In this document: one piece after another, positions 10,930-23,756 of the stretch
How the letters are laid out: every line of letters begins with the position of its first letter
Position numbering within the stretch: the first letter of the stretch is position 1
Assembly (NCBI GenBank): GCA_029948255.1
Contig: JALIZF010001828.1
Span: 372,001-436,000 of the forward strand
DNA length: 64,000 nucleotides
Origin: Telmatactis stephensoni
Taxonomy: Eukaryota > Cnidaria > Anthozoa > Actiniaria > Isophelliidae
Direction of reading: 5' to 3'
Program-made: the position numbers and the translations under genes
Notes under the pieces: model-generated
The model's database searches: none
What the model was told of the DNA's origin: nothing
The model's input: only the letters and a program-made list of their open reading frames with translations

Positions 10930-12561
10930 CTAACGAGTGCTCTGATTGGCTAAAAAGCGCTTGAAACCCGTGGTATATTTCCCCCATAAACCACAGGCAC
11001 GGCTCAACACTTCTTTCTGCCGTAAAAAAAAAGGATAAAAACCAAAAGAATGTTCAATATAAAATACGTTTTTTATTGTTTTCTGATATATTAGCAAGTC
11101 ACAGTTCACGACTTTCACTAGAACCTGATGTTTTGCAATGAAAAGCGACTGATAAGAGCAAACCTGAAATCGTGTATGAAACTTTGGATAGTTTTTCACA
11201 AAACAAATAACTCAAAAATTCAGGCAGTATTATAAGAACAATAAGTTTATTAACAATATTTGTATTAACAAGCTACTTTCCTTGATAAAATATAGTTCCT
11301 TTCAATTCAGCGGACTGTTATTACAGCTTTGATGACAATAAGCAAGAGAGCAACAGCGTGGAAAAACTCTCAAACTTACAAGTGATAGTTGAAGGCCGTT
11401 AAATTTACTCAATTGCCTTTGAAATATCTGCAATTCTGACATATTTTTTTCTGTGAACAAAACGTACACATGTACATATAAGCCAATAAAAACACGAGGA
11501 GTAAAAAGGCAAATTTATGCTTCAAAGCATTCACTTTCAGAGCATCGAAATTACGGCAAAGCTTTAAAGCTTAAAAAAGTCTGTAAAAAGGACTTAATCC
11601 GCCTAAAAATTTTTGCACATACAAGAAAAAAAATTTTTCAGTGAAAACATGTATGCTTAGACACAAGAAAGTATAGAAAAGTACCTCAAAAGAGCAAATT
11701 TGCTGTCCACAACTTTCATGTCAACGTTAACCTTCTTCAACGCCATTTTTGTCTCTTCGCAAAGGACGTCGATGACGCCATTTTCAAAATCAAGCCAATC
11801 ACAACGCTCGTTCTATCTCAATCTCGAAGTAATGAGCAATCTTATTGGCTCTCTCATGATTCTTAGGAGAATTGATATTTTCATCTGCGAAATTTGGTTT
11901 TAAATGTTAGTTTTTTGCTTATAATTATTTTCCGCTATATTATAAAATAAAAGCCTACGGCTCGTGATTTTTTAGGCCTTTTCTCGTGTTCTCCCAACAT
12001 CCCGCGTGGTTTATTTCCCCGATAAACCACGGAAATCAATCGTTTATTGCTTAAATAACCACAAAAGAGCGCATGCACATCATCTTTTGAAAAAATTAGT
12101 AGGAAGGAAAAAAGCAATAAAGAAAATTAACAATAATTAATGTGTGAATACATGACTGAATAACTTAACCAATAAATGGTTAAATAAATGGATGAACGAA
12201 CAAATAAACGAATTAAGACTGAATGGATGGATAATTTGATGGAATTTTGGATTAATGGGATGCATATGGCTGGATGAATAAACAAATGATGGATAAATGA
12301 GTAAATGAAAGAAGGAAAGATATCATTTGATTACTTTGTTAACGAGCTTAACACGAAATTATGCAGAACTTTAAATAAGAGAAAAAACGTCAAAGAAAGA
12401 GAAAGGCAATCAAGAGGATCCGACGGTCGACAGAGTTGTTTGGAAGAACACAAAATACTCTTTATTTATAAGGGTTGCTTTTGGAGCGCTTAAAATATCC
12501 CAATGCCTTTAAGTGTGTTCATTGCATCCAAAAATTAGGGACTTATTTATCGAGCGATTTT
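10930..12561. other. No gene recognised; paired GTGGTTTAT hairpins
   Basis: Two short self-complementary motifs, CCCGTGGTATATTTCCCCCATAAACCAC-like at about 10968 and GTGGTTTATTTCCCCGATAAACCAC-like at about 12007, suggest termini of a decayed element. A minus-strand ATG with a short exon-like frame at 11685-11746 has only a weak donor (GTACTT) and is not called. Confidence 0.35.
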
Positions 12562-12698
12562 ATGAATGAATGAATGAATGAATGAATGGATGAATGAATG
12601 AATGAATGAATGAATGAATGAATGAATGAATGAATGAATGAATGAATGAATGAATGAATGAATGAATGAATGAATGAATGGGTGGATGGATGGATGAT
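12562..12698. repeat. (AATG)n microsatellite
   Basis: Roughly thirty AATG units with a single GGATG interruption near the start and a GGAT tail. Seen directly. It is the reverse complement of the ATTC tract at 33613-33735. Confidence 0.97.
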
Positions 12699-15600
12699 AA
12701 CCCAGAACAGGGAAATAAATAGAAATAAGTAAGCACTAGGCGCAGCTATCGTTATTTAATTCAACAAACTAAAACATGGTTTCTTCTTACAGTAATATCT
12801 TTATTGCGTCTACAGCTACGTTATAGAAGACGGTTTTCTGCTTGACTAGTTCTTATTGCATATCTTTGATTCTTCACCAAAAATGGCATTATGGTTCGTT
12901 AAATAGTAATGTTATAGAGGAATTTTCTCTATAACTGTGGAGGACTAATAGACACAGTCAGTTTTGGGTCGATACTCCGTCTTTATTGTTGGTAGAGCAC
13001 TTGAACTGTTAGACTTACAGAACCAGTAGAACTAGAATGAATTTTCCCTGAGACAGCACGGCTTTTAGTAGGTGTTACTTACTCGGCTCGTTATCTGTAC
13101 TTCGAGGTCCACCCAATCTAGCTCACTGCGTTACTGCAGTTTTGATCTACTGCGTGTGTGTGTTCTTACAAAGGTAATTAATTTTGTTTATGCTGCTTAG
13201 TAAACATGTTATTACACGTCATAATTCAAGATAACTCAAGGTCAGTCACTATACATAATACATCATGCGACTAACTCATGACGAAACGTGTTAAGACCTA
13301 TCAAATTGTTGACTAATAAAATAGGTGTTTTAACACTGATCAAAATATCACTGAAATTGTTAAAATGTGCTCCGTAACATTATATAATCATTGAGTGTCC
13401 ATATCTTCTAGCGCTTACGCACTAATTGAAGGACACTGCATATGGTCAAACCATATCCTACAGAACTTTTTAATTAAAACAACTCATCCTCTTTCTAAAA
13501 ATAACATCAAAGCAGTGTACTCTCGATGCGGAACAGGGATTTCCTCTTTTCAGCTTTTTTTCCGAAGTGGTTTTCGATCAGTGAACAATTCCACCAACAG
13601 CGCAAATCTCAAAACTGTGACCACTGTTATTGCATTTGTATACTTTTATCTCGACGTCCTCCAATTAACGCTTAGATAAGACATAAGAGATTCTTATATG
13701 GTGCTTGGATGATTGCCCTTTTAAAAGAATGCGAATACACTATAGCTGGTCATACTTTTGGGTATTGTGCTGTAAGTGAACATATGTAAATAAATTGACC
13801 TTAAGAAATCTTGATATTACCCTTGTAATTAAGGGTACGTTTTTTTATAAGACTTTCGTTATGTCAAGTTACTGACGTACTACCGCATTTCCTGGCATTT
13901 CTTCTTCAAAAGATTAGATTGTCTTTTACATTTGCTAAATCAATTTCTACTAAAGTGCCCGTCTTCTGATTCTTCCACAAATCTTTGTAATTATCCTTCT
14001 AGCAAGAGCACCACACTGGCACCCTATTTAGGCGTATTCGCTGTGGGAAAATTCCTGACCGTCGACAAGCGGTTTGTCTGACCGCAAACTTGAGTGTTTA
14101 TAGGGTGTGTGGGCATTAGATGTCTTGCTAGATTAGAATGACACCGTTATATGGGTTATATGACTCAGCAAATAAACTCTTCCTAAACTTGACATTTCTC
14201 CATATCAGTTTGATTCATTTGTTGACCAACAAAGAAATATAAAAACTCACTATTACATTAAATAGACTTTTAGACTTTAGACTTTATTTCACACATCCAT
14301 TATATACATAATATTTACAAGAGAAACAAATTTACAGAGTAACATATACATAGATAATTTCCTTTTTGTATTTTAAATAAGTGTGATGTGTGCGGTTGTC
14401 GAAATAGCATTACACTTTCGAGTCGACAACCACACAAGGAGATAAGTTGATATTCAACCACGCTCTCGTTGTATTAACGTGATGCAACTAATTTTTCTGC
14501 AGGAATATTCTTTAATAGTAGATATGAAATATATACTAACCGCCCGTCAGTATATAGTAGTGCTGTGGTTCTGGTACCGCAAATGCACGGTGTTACTGAA
14601 TCTCTGAAGAGATAACAAGGATCAAAATCAGAGAGCGTGTGCGACAAGTACCCGTAACGCTCTCTATTGGTTAGATTCAACCACCTGCAGAAATACATGA
14701 TTTAAAATCATGTCAAAGTAAATTCTTGGCTAGTCATGTACGTAATATACAAGAATTTTGGAAAATAGATTTGACAGACGGCCTTTCGGAGGGGATTGGG
14801 AAATGAAGGGAGGGGAAACCAGCAAAAAATATTGTCGTCGCAATGTGGGGCTCGAGATGAATGATACTAATGGATGAAAACATGACTCAAGGGAAATGGG
14901 TTTGTGTTCAAGATAGTGGGGGTTTGAGATAACTGATGAATGAAAAAATGACTCAAGGAAATGGGTTTGCGTTCAAGACAGCGAGGTTTCAAGTCAACCA
15001 CGTTGGAGTTCGTGGGGTTCTAATGTACTAGCATTGTAGTAGAAGTCATTTAATTTTAGCATCAAAGCGAGATTTCTACCAAAGTGATTCAGAGGCATAT
15101 CTTAATCTCTCGCGCATAAGGCGCTTATCATAGAAGAACAAAGAAAAATTAAAGCCTCTGATACTCAGGGTATATCTTATCAAAATTTTTTAAACTTAGT
15201 TTAAAATTACATATACCGCGGTATTTGCTCTATTCAGAATTGATCCCTATACCCAGGTCAGGCCAGCAGTGGCACGCTATGTATTGCCCTTGGGTTAATA
15301 CTAACAAGCTATTTCAGCTTACACTCGATCACGCTGACTGGTAAGTTCCCTCTCAAGCGATCAGCTAGGATGTATTTTTATTTGATTACAGTAACAGAAA
15401 CAGAAATTACAAATTATTTCAAATTACAAATTGTATGTCTCTTTTTAAAGTTATTAATATCTCCTATGCGAGAAAAAACGTCATGCAAAACAAGGAACTG
15501 ATCACGTGATCACGTACAAAAGTCACTGATTTTGATCCTTGTTATCTCTTCACAGATTACAGTAATATAGCGCTTGTCATTGTTCTAACAAACACTGTGT

Positions 15601-15754
15601 TATTGCTTATGTCAGGCTCGTAACATGGTATATATGGATTCAGGGATCAAACTCCAAATTATGGCCAGGATCAGGGATCAGAGGCCGGGGCTCAGGGATC
15701 AAATGGGACGGAAAGCGTCGTACGTTGACCGTGAAGTTAGTACCATGATCTGTA
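12699..15754. other. No gene recognised; small repeats
   Basis: An inverted motif (GCGGTTGTCGAAA ... TCGAGTCGACAACC) lies at about 14391-14434. Two roughly 75-bp direct repeats (ATGACTCAAGG(G)AAATGGGTTTG) lie at about 14860-15000. A short fragment at about 15626-15700 resembles the internal GATCCCTGA repeats of the 43981-44247 element in inverse orientation. No coding exon was recognised. Confidence 0.45.
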
Positions 15755-16503
15755 TTAAGGTGACTCGATACAGTTCTTTTGACCATTCTCCGTTTTCATT
15801 CCAGCAGCTCTAGACGAAGGATTATATGGGCGATAAACTACATACGAAAACAAAACCATTAAGGCTGAATTCAAAAAGTTTTACCAGCAAGCCGTTTTCG
15901 AATACACGAAAACACAGATAATGCGAGTTTAAAGAGTTTTAATTCGATGTTATCTACTTTACCTTGGTATGTTCTTTGTTACATAGTATTTGGGTGCCTG
16001 GAATTCTTTGAAATCAAGAGATATTTCAGAAAAACTTACTTCAGCCTTGTTTTTATATATACACCAACTAAACTGACATTGAAACTGAAACAAAACCTTG
16101 ACCTCAGTTTATCTAAATCATTGTGATTAAACTAAGGTAAGCTTATATCACTTAATAAGCTAATCAATAAGGAAATTTCATTTTAAATTTTGAATTGTTT
16201 GTAACTTTTTCGAAAACAGCTTATATATAGTAAAATTGTACCTTCATTTCTTTGTCTTAGTGTGTAGTTTATTGCCCATGTAGTCCCTTGTCTAGAGCTG
16301 CTCGAGTTCGAGAAATATTTTAGAAAAATTGATTTCAGCCATCTTTGTTTACCGTCGCTATGGCAACAGAAATCGAGGTGAAATAGACAAAAATTAAAAC
16401 TTTGATTCAAGTCCAATAAGTGGTGTAAAAACCGTTTAGGTTAGTCAAGAATAAGTTGCTCAATTCGCGACCGTGAAGTACATCGATCGAGTCAGCTTGA
16501 AAC
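15755..16503. mobile_element. TTAA-type palindromic element (TCGATA family), decayed right end
   Basis: It begins TTAA|GGTGACTCGATA and ends near ATCGATCGAGTCAGCTT, a mutated inverse. Internal arms mirror each other: TGGGTGCCTGGAATTC and the AGATATTTCAGAAAAA block appear again inverted as AAATATTTTAGAAAAATTG. It shares long segments with 43041-43292 and 56900-58784. No coding capacity. Confidence 0.75.
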
Positions 16504-16781
16504 AATCGAAGTTCCTGCCGTAACCGTGCTGTGACTGCGCTGTTTTTACATGTCAGTCATAGGAAAACTGCAGTCTGTTTAATTACATAAAGAACTGACA
16601 AGCGTTTAGCGCTCTCAAGAAAATCGCTTTATCTTTGGAAATATCGCAAATTGGCCACAGATTGTATTTCTCTCAGTCTTCCACAACATAAATAATAGTC
16701 GGAGGAGATAATACTGGTTTGTTTATTCTAAAACGATTTCTGTGTAGCCTCATGACCGTTCTTACAGTATTAGAATATATG

Positions 16782-18746
16782 TTAATCAGTGAACAACATT
16801 TTTGCGTTTAAACTGCTAGAACTGTTAAATAACTTTTGTATTTGTCTTCTTTGGAAGAGCAAAGAAAGTTCCTTATCATATTCAGCGTCGATATCCTCCA
16901 TTGTGATGTTGTCCATCCTCCCGTTCAATCTCTCAGTAACAACTTTTTCTATGACTTTAAGATCACTTCTTTTAAGCCACCAAAAGCGGTTTTTCAGTGG
17001 TGACATGCATTTAATATACTGGTCTTGTGCAATGATTTTATGGAGCTCCTTTGCAGGCTCCATTGCGCTTGGTACTAGAGAAGCAAGATCTTTGTCCTTT
17101 TGTGCTTCTTCAAAGAACATGAGTGACAAGACCATGAATTCATCATCTAAAGGAAAGCTTGCAGTTTCCTTTATCACAAAGGATGTGAAGTCGTTGCTGT
17201 TGGACTGTTTACCATGCCTCAAGAACCACTGTTTTGTAAGGCTTCGTGCTAACAGCGATTTATAAACGTTGGCAATAACTCTCCCACGATTGTCAGTATT
17301 TTTGTCCAAGTTCTCACGTTGAAGCAATTTTAGCATTCCTTCAAGACATTCCTCGTACTTTGCAATAAAAATTGAATACAAAGAAGAAATCATTTCTTGG
17401 ATGGCGTCATTAGACAAATTATTATCATGAAGCCCCAGAACAAAAGATGTCAAATCAATATTTCTTGGCGATTGGTAGGATATTGAAAAGATCCTTTTCG
17501 ACATGCTGATGGACTTCTCCGCGATGCTTTGTCTCACTTCCCTCACAATGGCAGCTCCTTCAGCGAGTTTCACTGGGTCCTCATACTCCAGAAGGTTGCT
17601 CTCTGGTATAATGTAGTGTGGGAGGCATCCATCCTTGAGGCACTGAGCAAGGCGATCCAACATATGTGCAACACACTTGGCTGAGCTGTCCTCCCTCCAA
17701 AATGACTCATCTTGCTTTTCAATTTCCCAAAACAGCAAATTTTTAAGCAGATACGATGATATGACGTCAGTGAAATAAAGCTTCCTGAGCATCTTGAGAA
17801 GGACAATGACATGACGCTGAACTGGAGTCACGCTTTGACCAAGTTTGTTTTCAGGCACAGAAAACGATAATCTCCATTCAGTTTCATCCATGGTGGATGA
17901 AAAAGTTAATGAGTTGTCTCTTGAAGTTGAGGCCTTAGTAGGATCTTTTACATAGTCGAGCATTTTCATTGGTTCCTGTTGTCTTTTGCCTCTTCCCACT
18001 GGTGCAATGTGACATCCAGATTCAAAAATATCCTGAAGAAGTTCTGCCGATGGCCAAGATCCAGGACGAGGTCGTACCAACCACTCCATAGCAGACTCAG
18101 GCCATGCTTGATGGTACTTGAATACTCTGGTTTCATCTTGTTCATAAATTGCTGGAGGAAGAGGACCTTGTACTTTAAGTTTTTGCACAGGACCTTTCAT
18201 AATGTAAGTCCAAACTCTTTCTCCATTACCCGGTGTTAGCTCTTGGAAAACCTTCTTGTCTTGTTCACTCCCACAAGGAAGTATAAAGCTATGGTGCAGG
18301 AAGGTGCTGTCTTTGTATCTAGGACGATGTTCTTTCCACTCTTTGGTTAGCCTTAATTGAACATATCTTGGATCATCTGGAGCGTGTTCGACAGTAAAAA
18401 TGGGAATAAGTTGCTGTTTATCGTTTTTAACTAGAAAGTCCCGTAAATCCATGGAATCACGATCGGTGTTCCAGTAAGTTGTGCTCTTTGGATGTTCTTT
18501 TTCTGGGTATTCATCACTTCTGACTACACGAAACTGAGGTATGGAAAACCCTTCAACACGACTGCCGGTCTCAATTCCATCAACAGACCTAGAAAAAATG
18601 CTTTCTGGGTCTGAACGATTTACTTCATCTAGAGCTGTCCACTTAAACCAGTCACCATAGATGTACTCTGCTGGTAACATGCAATTTAGGATGACTGAAA
18701 GTGGTTCAAGCCAGACCTTGGAGGTGCCATCATAGGTGGAGGAAAT
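16782..18746 (-). CDS. Mab-21 / cGAS-like receptor family protein A (large exon)
   Basis: The exon encodes about 654 residues. Known family members are nucleotidyltransferase-fold proteins; cGAS-like receptors sense nucleic acids and make cyclic dinucleotides that signal through STING. Numbered from the internal Met at 18680, there is a GS motif (G39-S40, in ETGSRVEG) and a DxD (D73, D75 in DRDSM) as candidate metal ligands. The Mab-21 strand WRLSFSV is at 269-275 and the helical C-terminal half (SSYLLKNLLFWEIEK) follows at about 308-322. GS-to-DxD spacing is longer than in vertebrate cGAS, so activity is uncertain. The frame stays open 22 codons upstream of that Met (TSKVWLEPLSVILNC) to an acceptor (TTTTTCTAAG|ATT) at 18746, so at least one 5' exon is missing from view. 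The frame is intact to its stop. Confidence 0.85.
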   Translation of the reverse strand: MSSTYDGTSKVWLEPLSVILNCMLPAEYIYGDWFKWTALDEVNRSDPESIFSRSVDGIETGSRVEGFSIPQFRVVRSDEYPEKEHPKSTTYWNTDRDSMDLRDFLVKNDKQQLIPIFTVEHAPDDPRYVQLRLTKEWKEHRPRYKDSTFLHHSFILPCGSEQDKKVFQELTPGNGERVWTYIMKGPVQKLKVQGPLPPAIYEQDETRVFKYHQAWPESAMEWLVRPRPGSWPSAELLQDIFESGCHIAPVGRGKRQQEPMKMLDYVKDPTKASTSRDNSLTFSSTMDETEWRLSFSVPENKLGQSVTPVQRHVIVLLKMLRKLYFTDVISSYLLKNLLFWEIEKQDESFWREDSSAKCVAHMLDRLAQCLKDGCLPHYIIPESNLLEYEDPVKLAEGAAIVREVRQSIAEKSISMSKRIFSISYQSPRNIDLTSFVLGLHDNNLSNDAIQEMISSLYSIFIAKYEECLEGMLKLLQRENLDKNTDNRGRVIANVYKSLLARSLTKQWFLRHGKQSNSNDFTSFVIKETASFPLDDEFMVLSLMFFEEAQKDKDLASLVPSAMEPAKELHKIIAQDQYIKCMSPLKNRFWWLKRSDLKVIEKVVTERLNGRMDNITMEDIDAEYDKELSLLFQRRQIQKLFNSSSSLNAKMLFTD

Positions 18747-19646
18747 CTTAGAAAAATCAAAGGTAATATGTAAAAACAGTTATACAATAAAAAGTCTTTT
18801 CATACAAAAAAGGTAAATAAAAGTTTGTTTGGTGAAAAATGTTAACCGCTTTTGCCGAGAGCTCTCATATCTTAACAACTATCCTATTGGTGTTGGACTT
18901 GGACATGTCATTGCGCATGCATGCATGCAAAGAATGAACCACTAAGCCAGACTGAAATAGCACATGCAGACTTAGCTAACTGGATGCGTACACGCACTTT
19001 TTAAATCTGCGTTGTGAATAGGAACAAAAAATAACATGCAGAAGTCTTCACTTCTGTCTAGACCAAGAGCGGGAGGAAAAGTGAGACTTTAATTTTGTTT
19101 GAGAGTATCTTGTTGATCTCAATAGATGAAATAAAAGATAAAGATGAAGAACGAGAAAGAAAATAAAAAAATAGTTTATAAGGGATTATAAATATTTGAG
19201 ATATAACGCGCGCGCTGATTTGGCTGGCTACCATGTTTATATCAGAAAATATTTTATAAAAGGGGTGAGCAATATAAAACGATCGCTTATGTCTCTGTAC
19301 TGTGATATAAACACTCTGGAAGATGTAAAGCACACGAAAAGCAAGAGAAACATGCGCGCGCGTTTTATATTCCTTAAATATTAAACGACGGTTTACTACA
19401 GAAAATCTCTTTTACTTGTCTTTTTCAGCGTATTTTAATCAAATTAACCTATAATATATAAAAAAGGTAAAAAAATTCGTCGATATCAGGGTTCTTTTTT
19501 AGAAAATCAAATTGAAAGCCCAATTTGTTCATGATATGACTGTGCATTATTTTTGCACATTGCAGACACCTTACAGTAACCTTGACGGCACACTTTGAGA
19601 TCTGCTTTTCGTTCCAAAAGGCGGGGGTCTTTGTTTGTTTTGTTGT
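18747..19646. other. Intron / upstream region of Mab-21-like gene A
   Basis: The missing first exon of gene A should lie on the minus strand at or beyond this region. I could not identify it. A GCATGCATGCATGC run occurs near 18915. No other feature. Confidence 0.4.
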
Positions 19647-19674
19647 TGTTGTTTGTTTTTGTTTTTGTTTTTGT

Positions 19675-19705
<31 letters not shown>

Positions 19706-19838
19706 GTTTTGTTTTGTTTTGTTTTGTTTTGTTTTGTTTTGTTTTGTTTTGTTTTGTTTTGTTTTGTTTTGTTTTGTTTTGTTTTGTTTTGTTTTGTTTT
19801 GTTTTGTTTTGTTTTGTTTTGTTTTGTTTTGTTTTGTT
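19647..19838. repeat. (GTTTT)n microsatellite
   Basis: About thirty uninterrupted GTTTT units follow a short TTTTTG lead. Seen directly. The phenylalanine/valine/leucine/cysteine and lysine/glutamine/asparagine/threonine frames across it are artefacts. Confidence 0.98.
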
Positions 19839-20074
19839 TCACTCTATCACTCTATTCACTCTATTTTAAGCTATTAGACACTCGTTTAGAGTAAAAGCAT
19901 TAGAGTTATTTTATTTAATGCACGAAAGAAAGGCCGTGACTATTTATGGGTTCTAGTTGATAAACAATAAATGAAAGCAATGGGTTTAGATTCTATTATT
20001 AACTACTAATGTGCCATTGAACTGTTTCGCGGGTTAAATACACTCTACGGTTAATGCAGACATTAGAATGGTTT

Positions 20075-20229
20075 TAGAGTGATTTTCACCGGACTGTGAA
20101 ATATTTACTAAGCTAATAGACACTAATAGACTCTGCACTCATTGTTTTCTTTTGTTGCAATACAACTATTAGACACTATTAAACACTGACTATTAGCAAT
20201 TGTTTCACAGTCCGGTGGAAATCACTCTA
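20075..20229. mobile_element. TA-flanked MITE, copy 1
   Basis: Short inverted repeats (TAGAGTGATTTTCACCGGAC and its inverse) bound about 155 bp with TA at both outer edges, consistent with Tc1/mariner-type insertion. Homologous to 20495-20649 in the opposite orientation. Confidence 0.85.
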
Positions 20230-20494
20230 ATTTACCCGTGAAATACACTTTAGAGTTTTAGGCACTGTTGTATCTAACTAGGTTAATAAAAATCGTCACT
20301 CAAAAATCATTATTAAAAAAATAGTGCATTAGTCAGTACTATTTTAATAACGAATCATTGTATTTTCACTAGTAGTCGTTTGTGAGACAAAACGGAAAAT
20401 TACAGCGATTCTCAAAATTATGCGCACTACAATATTCAAAACAGTATGTTAGAACTTCTGAAAGCAAGTAAAATAACGTCGTTTATTTGTCTTA

Positions 20495-20649
20495 TAGAGT
20501 GATTTTCATCGGACTGTGAAACAATTAATAATAGTCAGTGTTTAATAGTGTCTAATAGTTGTATTGCAACAAAAGAAAACAATGGGTGCAGAGTCTATTA
20601 GTGTCTATTAGCTTAGTAACTATTTTACAGTCCGACGAAAATCACTCTA
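20495..20649. mobile_element. TA-flanked MITE, copy 2 (inverted relative to copy 1)
   Basis: Ends TAGAGTGATTTTCATCGGAC / GTCCGACGAAAATCACTCTA. The internal sequence (AATAGTCAGTGTTTAATAGTG) is the reverse complement of copy 1, so two members of one family lie about 265 bp apart in inverted orientation. Confidence 0.85.
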
Positions 20650-21830
20650 CTCATTTGCCATCATTATTTACTCTTAGTGTTTTCGCATTTCAATTCTTGC
20701 TGTAACCAAAGAAGTCAAAGAACGTCAATACTATCGAATAAATATTCCCATCCTGATATCATGAAATTGTAGTATTTCTTTTAGCAACTTACAGAATGTT
20801 TTAAGAATTCCTTTTTACACCGATTTTTACTAGTTTGGTGAAATTACAGTACTTACGGAATGCGCCATGTCTTGACTATGTCTTGTGTAAGAATGACGAA
20901 GCAGAATTTCATTTCATTTACGTACGTCATTAATATAGAGCAGGATGGAATTTTGCATGCGCAGCCGCGTAACCGCTGAACCGTGAAGTCGTAATCACGG
21001 AAGCAAATAGTTCCAATGCAGCAAAGATACATTTTTATTTACATAGATTTAGTAAATGAACATAGAAAATATTTTTGAGGGTGAATATAGTTCATGGCTA
21101 AATTGATTTAATCTAGATTTTACATTTGAATGAAAAAGGTTTAATGCAGCCTCAAGCAATTTATCTACGACTAGTTTTTGCGTTAAGAGGAGATTTTTTT
21201 CAATGACGAGCAATAATGGCGAAAAGCGCCAAAAACTAGACTTTCGTGCGAGTTTTAATCCAAATTTTCGTTCTGGATTAACACTCAAATCCGTTTTCTA
21301 CCGGTTGAAAACTGATGTACCAAGATGAAATACCTGTTTAAAACAAATTTTTGAACTGTACAAAGACTTTGTCTTGAAGTTGTGTTAGGATTAAGCTTTT
21401 CCAAGCTGAATATAAAGAATACGTATAGCAAATGAGCAAATGAAGGCCTAAACCTCATTTTTGATCCAAATTTTCGCTTTGGATTAACACTTTGATTCAA
21501 CTTTAGTTTATCGGCCAAAACTACTTACAAACAACTTCAACTTTCTGACAGAAATGATTTTAGTGTTGTACAACAGCTATTCTTCAACTCAGGAGGTTTT
21601 GTCGTTCACTGCTCGAACTTGAGAAATTAAAAATCCCCTCTTATTTCACTGCTCGCAAAATTAGGATAACTGTAACACACCAGCCAAAAGGTTCTAGCCA
21701 TTTTCAAGAAAAAGAGCAAGATAGTTTTGGCATCAATACGTAAGATACTTTTGTGGTGACAACTGCCGCTACTGAACAACAACTAGAACTTATTATTTTA
21801 GCTTGTTATTGATGACCTTATTCAATCCAC
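20650..21830. other. No gene recognised
   Basis: Two short direct motifs with the inverse of GTGTTAATCCAGAACGAAAA (about 21260-21290 and 21465-21492) indicate a minor internal duplication. No exon-like sequence was found. Confidence 0.4.
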
Positions 21831-23305
21831 TTAAGGTGGCCCGTACCTATTGATTTGTTTGTTGGGCATGAATTTCAATCGCGTCCTTTTACATCAAAAC
21901 CTTGTCCGATTTCTGAGAAATTTGCAGCCATTTGTCTACAAGCCTTGAAATTTGTACCGGTAATTATTTTTCTGCGAATTAGATCAAGTAATTTGAGATA
22001 TCAGACGATTTTTAAAAATGGCTTTTTGAGAAAAATTGGTCATAAATCCAAAATTCCAAGGTGAATTTTTTTCCTATTTCGTCAATCAAGTATAAAGGCA
22101 TAGAGGACTACATACGACATGTATCGTGCCAATTGGTGCCTTAGAAGCTGCGATACAAAATTTGTGCTGCCTGTTACGACGCAAAATTATGTAGTCAAAA
22201 CTACCGCCAAAATCTCAACAAAATTTTAAAAACAGCGAGAACTATATCTGCTGTAAGAAAGACAAATACCTATTGTAACTTGTGAACAAAATATGGAGAG
22301 ATGAGAAGCTAAACGCCAATGTTATCCTCAAGCAAACTTGGGGAGTAAGTTTTGTGACCACGAGGTGAGCGTTGCGAATTTGTATTACTTCGACTTCTAC
22401 AAATTCTGTCGAATTGTTTTGTGAAATTTTCTAGGTATGGGATAGAACAAGATGTTAACATACCGGTTGCCAAGTGTCGTTGTGTTTGCTGCACTATGTA
22501 TAATTCAGTAAGCTTCAAAAGTAAGCAACTACATCCAGTCGACGTTTGAGCTGCCAAGGTAAAGCCCTCACGGTTTGTTAATTTATTCAAAACGACACCT
22601 TACTATCTGTTGCAAAATTCCTCACGAGATCCAGACTTTTGGGAATAAAGACAGTAGTTCTCTGAATACAATTGCTTCTGAGTCTATATCCCGTGTGGAA
22701 TTTTGCAACAGATAGTAAGGTGTTGTTTTGAATAAATTAACAAACCATGAGGGCTTTACCTTGGCAGCTCGAACGTCGACTCGATGTAGTTGCTTACTTT
22801 TGAAGCTTAATGAATTATACCTAGTGCAGCAAAGACAACGACACTTGGCAACCGGTATGTTAACATCTTGTTCTATCCCATACCTAGAAAATTTCACGAA
22901 ACAATTCGACAGAATTTGTAGAAGTCGAAGTAATACAAATTCGCAACGCTCACCTCGTGGTCACATAAATTACTCCCCAAGTTTGCTTGAGGATAACATT
23001 GGCGTTTAGCTTCTCATCTCTCCAAATTTTGTTTACAAGTTACAATAGGTATTTGTCTTTCTTACAGCAGATATAGTTCTCGCTGTTTTTGAAATTTTGT
23101 TGAGATTTTGGCGGTAGTTTTGACTACATAATTTTGCGTCGTAACAGGCAGCACAAATTTTGTATCGCAGCTTCTAAGGCACCAATTGGCACGATACATG
23201 TCGTATGTAGTCCTCTATGCCTTTATACTTGATTGACGAAATAGGAAAAAATTTCACCTTGGAATTTTGGATTTATGACCAATTTTTCTCAAAAAGCCAT
23301 TTTTA

Positions 23306-23520
23306 TGCTACCCTTCCAATGCTAACCACAATTAACAGTCTTTCATTGCTGCTGAGCTAGCTTCGTTTGATGGGAATAAACAAGAAAACACCAGATTTGG
23401 CTAAAATATTGGCTATGTGTACAGTACACATAGCCACTTTATTGTAATCATAAATTAGGAATAAGGTCAACCTGACCTTAATACAAAGTGATTCCATCAA
23501 AGGTGTGGGCTAAAACCGCC
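23306..23520. repeat. Ngaro split direct repeat B2
   Basis: Begins TGCTACCCTTCCAATGC and ends GGGCTAAAACCGCC; identical to 23757-23971. It contains a 12-bp-arm palindrome (23411-23435) and the interrupted palindrome AGGTCAaccTGACCT (23464-23478). Confidence 0.97.
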
Positions 23521-23553
23521 CCTCAGGCTGGTAGACAGGGGAAGGAGGAGGGG

Positions 23554-23756
23554 TAAAAATAAATGCTGAGGTGGTGAAATTTGCTCCTTCTGAAACTACA
23601 AATTTTTCCCGCGGTGACAGTCCCAGTAGGGGGGGATCATTTCATGCAATCCCCTCCACCCCTACTTAACTAGATCCAGGCCCTCCTCCACCTGAAAACC
23701 AATTAAACACCAGAGGGATAGCATAAAATTTTTATTGCTGCACAATAATTTCTTTA
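23554..23756. repeat. Ngaro split direct repeat A2
   Basis: 203 bp matching 29499-29700 except for one extra T (AATTTTTCCC versus AATTTTCCC). It ends CACAATAATTTCTTTA and joins directly to the B1 repeat, showing the circle-type A-B junction. Confidence 0.97.

Noticed and set aside
11685..11746. Minus-strand ATG with 20 coding-like codons (MALKKVNVDMKVV)
   Set aside because: The donor (GAG|GTACTT) is weak, there is an overlapping upstream out-of-frame ATG, and no second exon was found.
13395..13679. 94-codon plus-strand frame
   Set aside because: No recognisable domain, no conserved start context and composition typical of the surrounding AT-rich DNA.
19507..19894. Four overlapping long frames on both strands
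   Set aside because: Translations of the GTTTT microsatellite, which has no stop codon in the frames seen.
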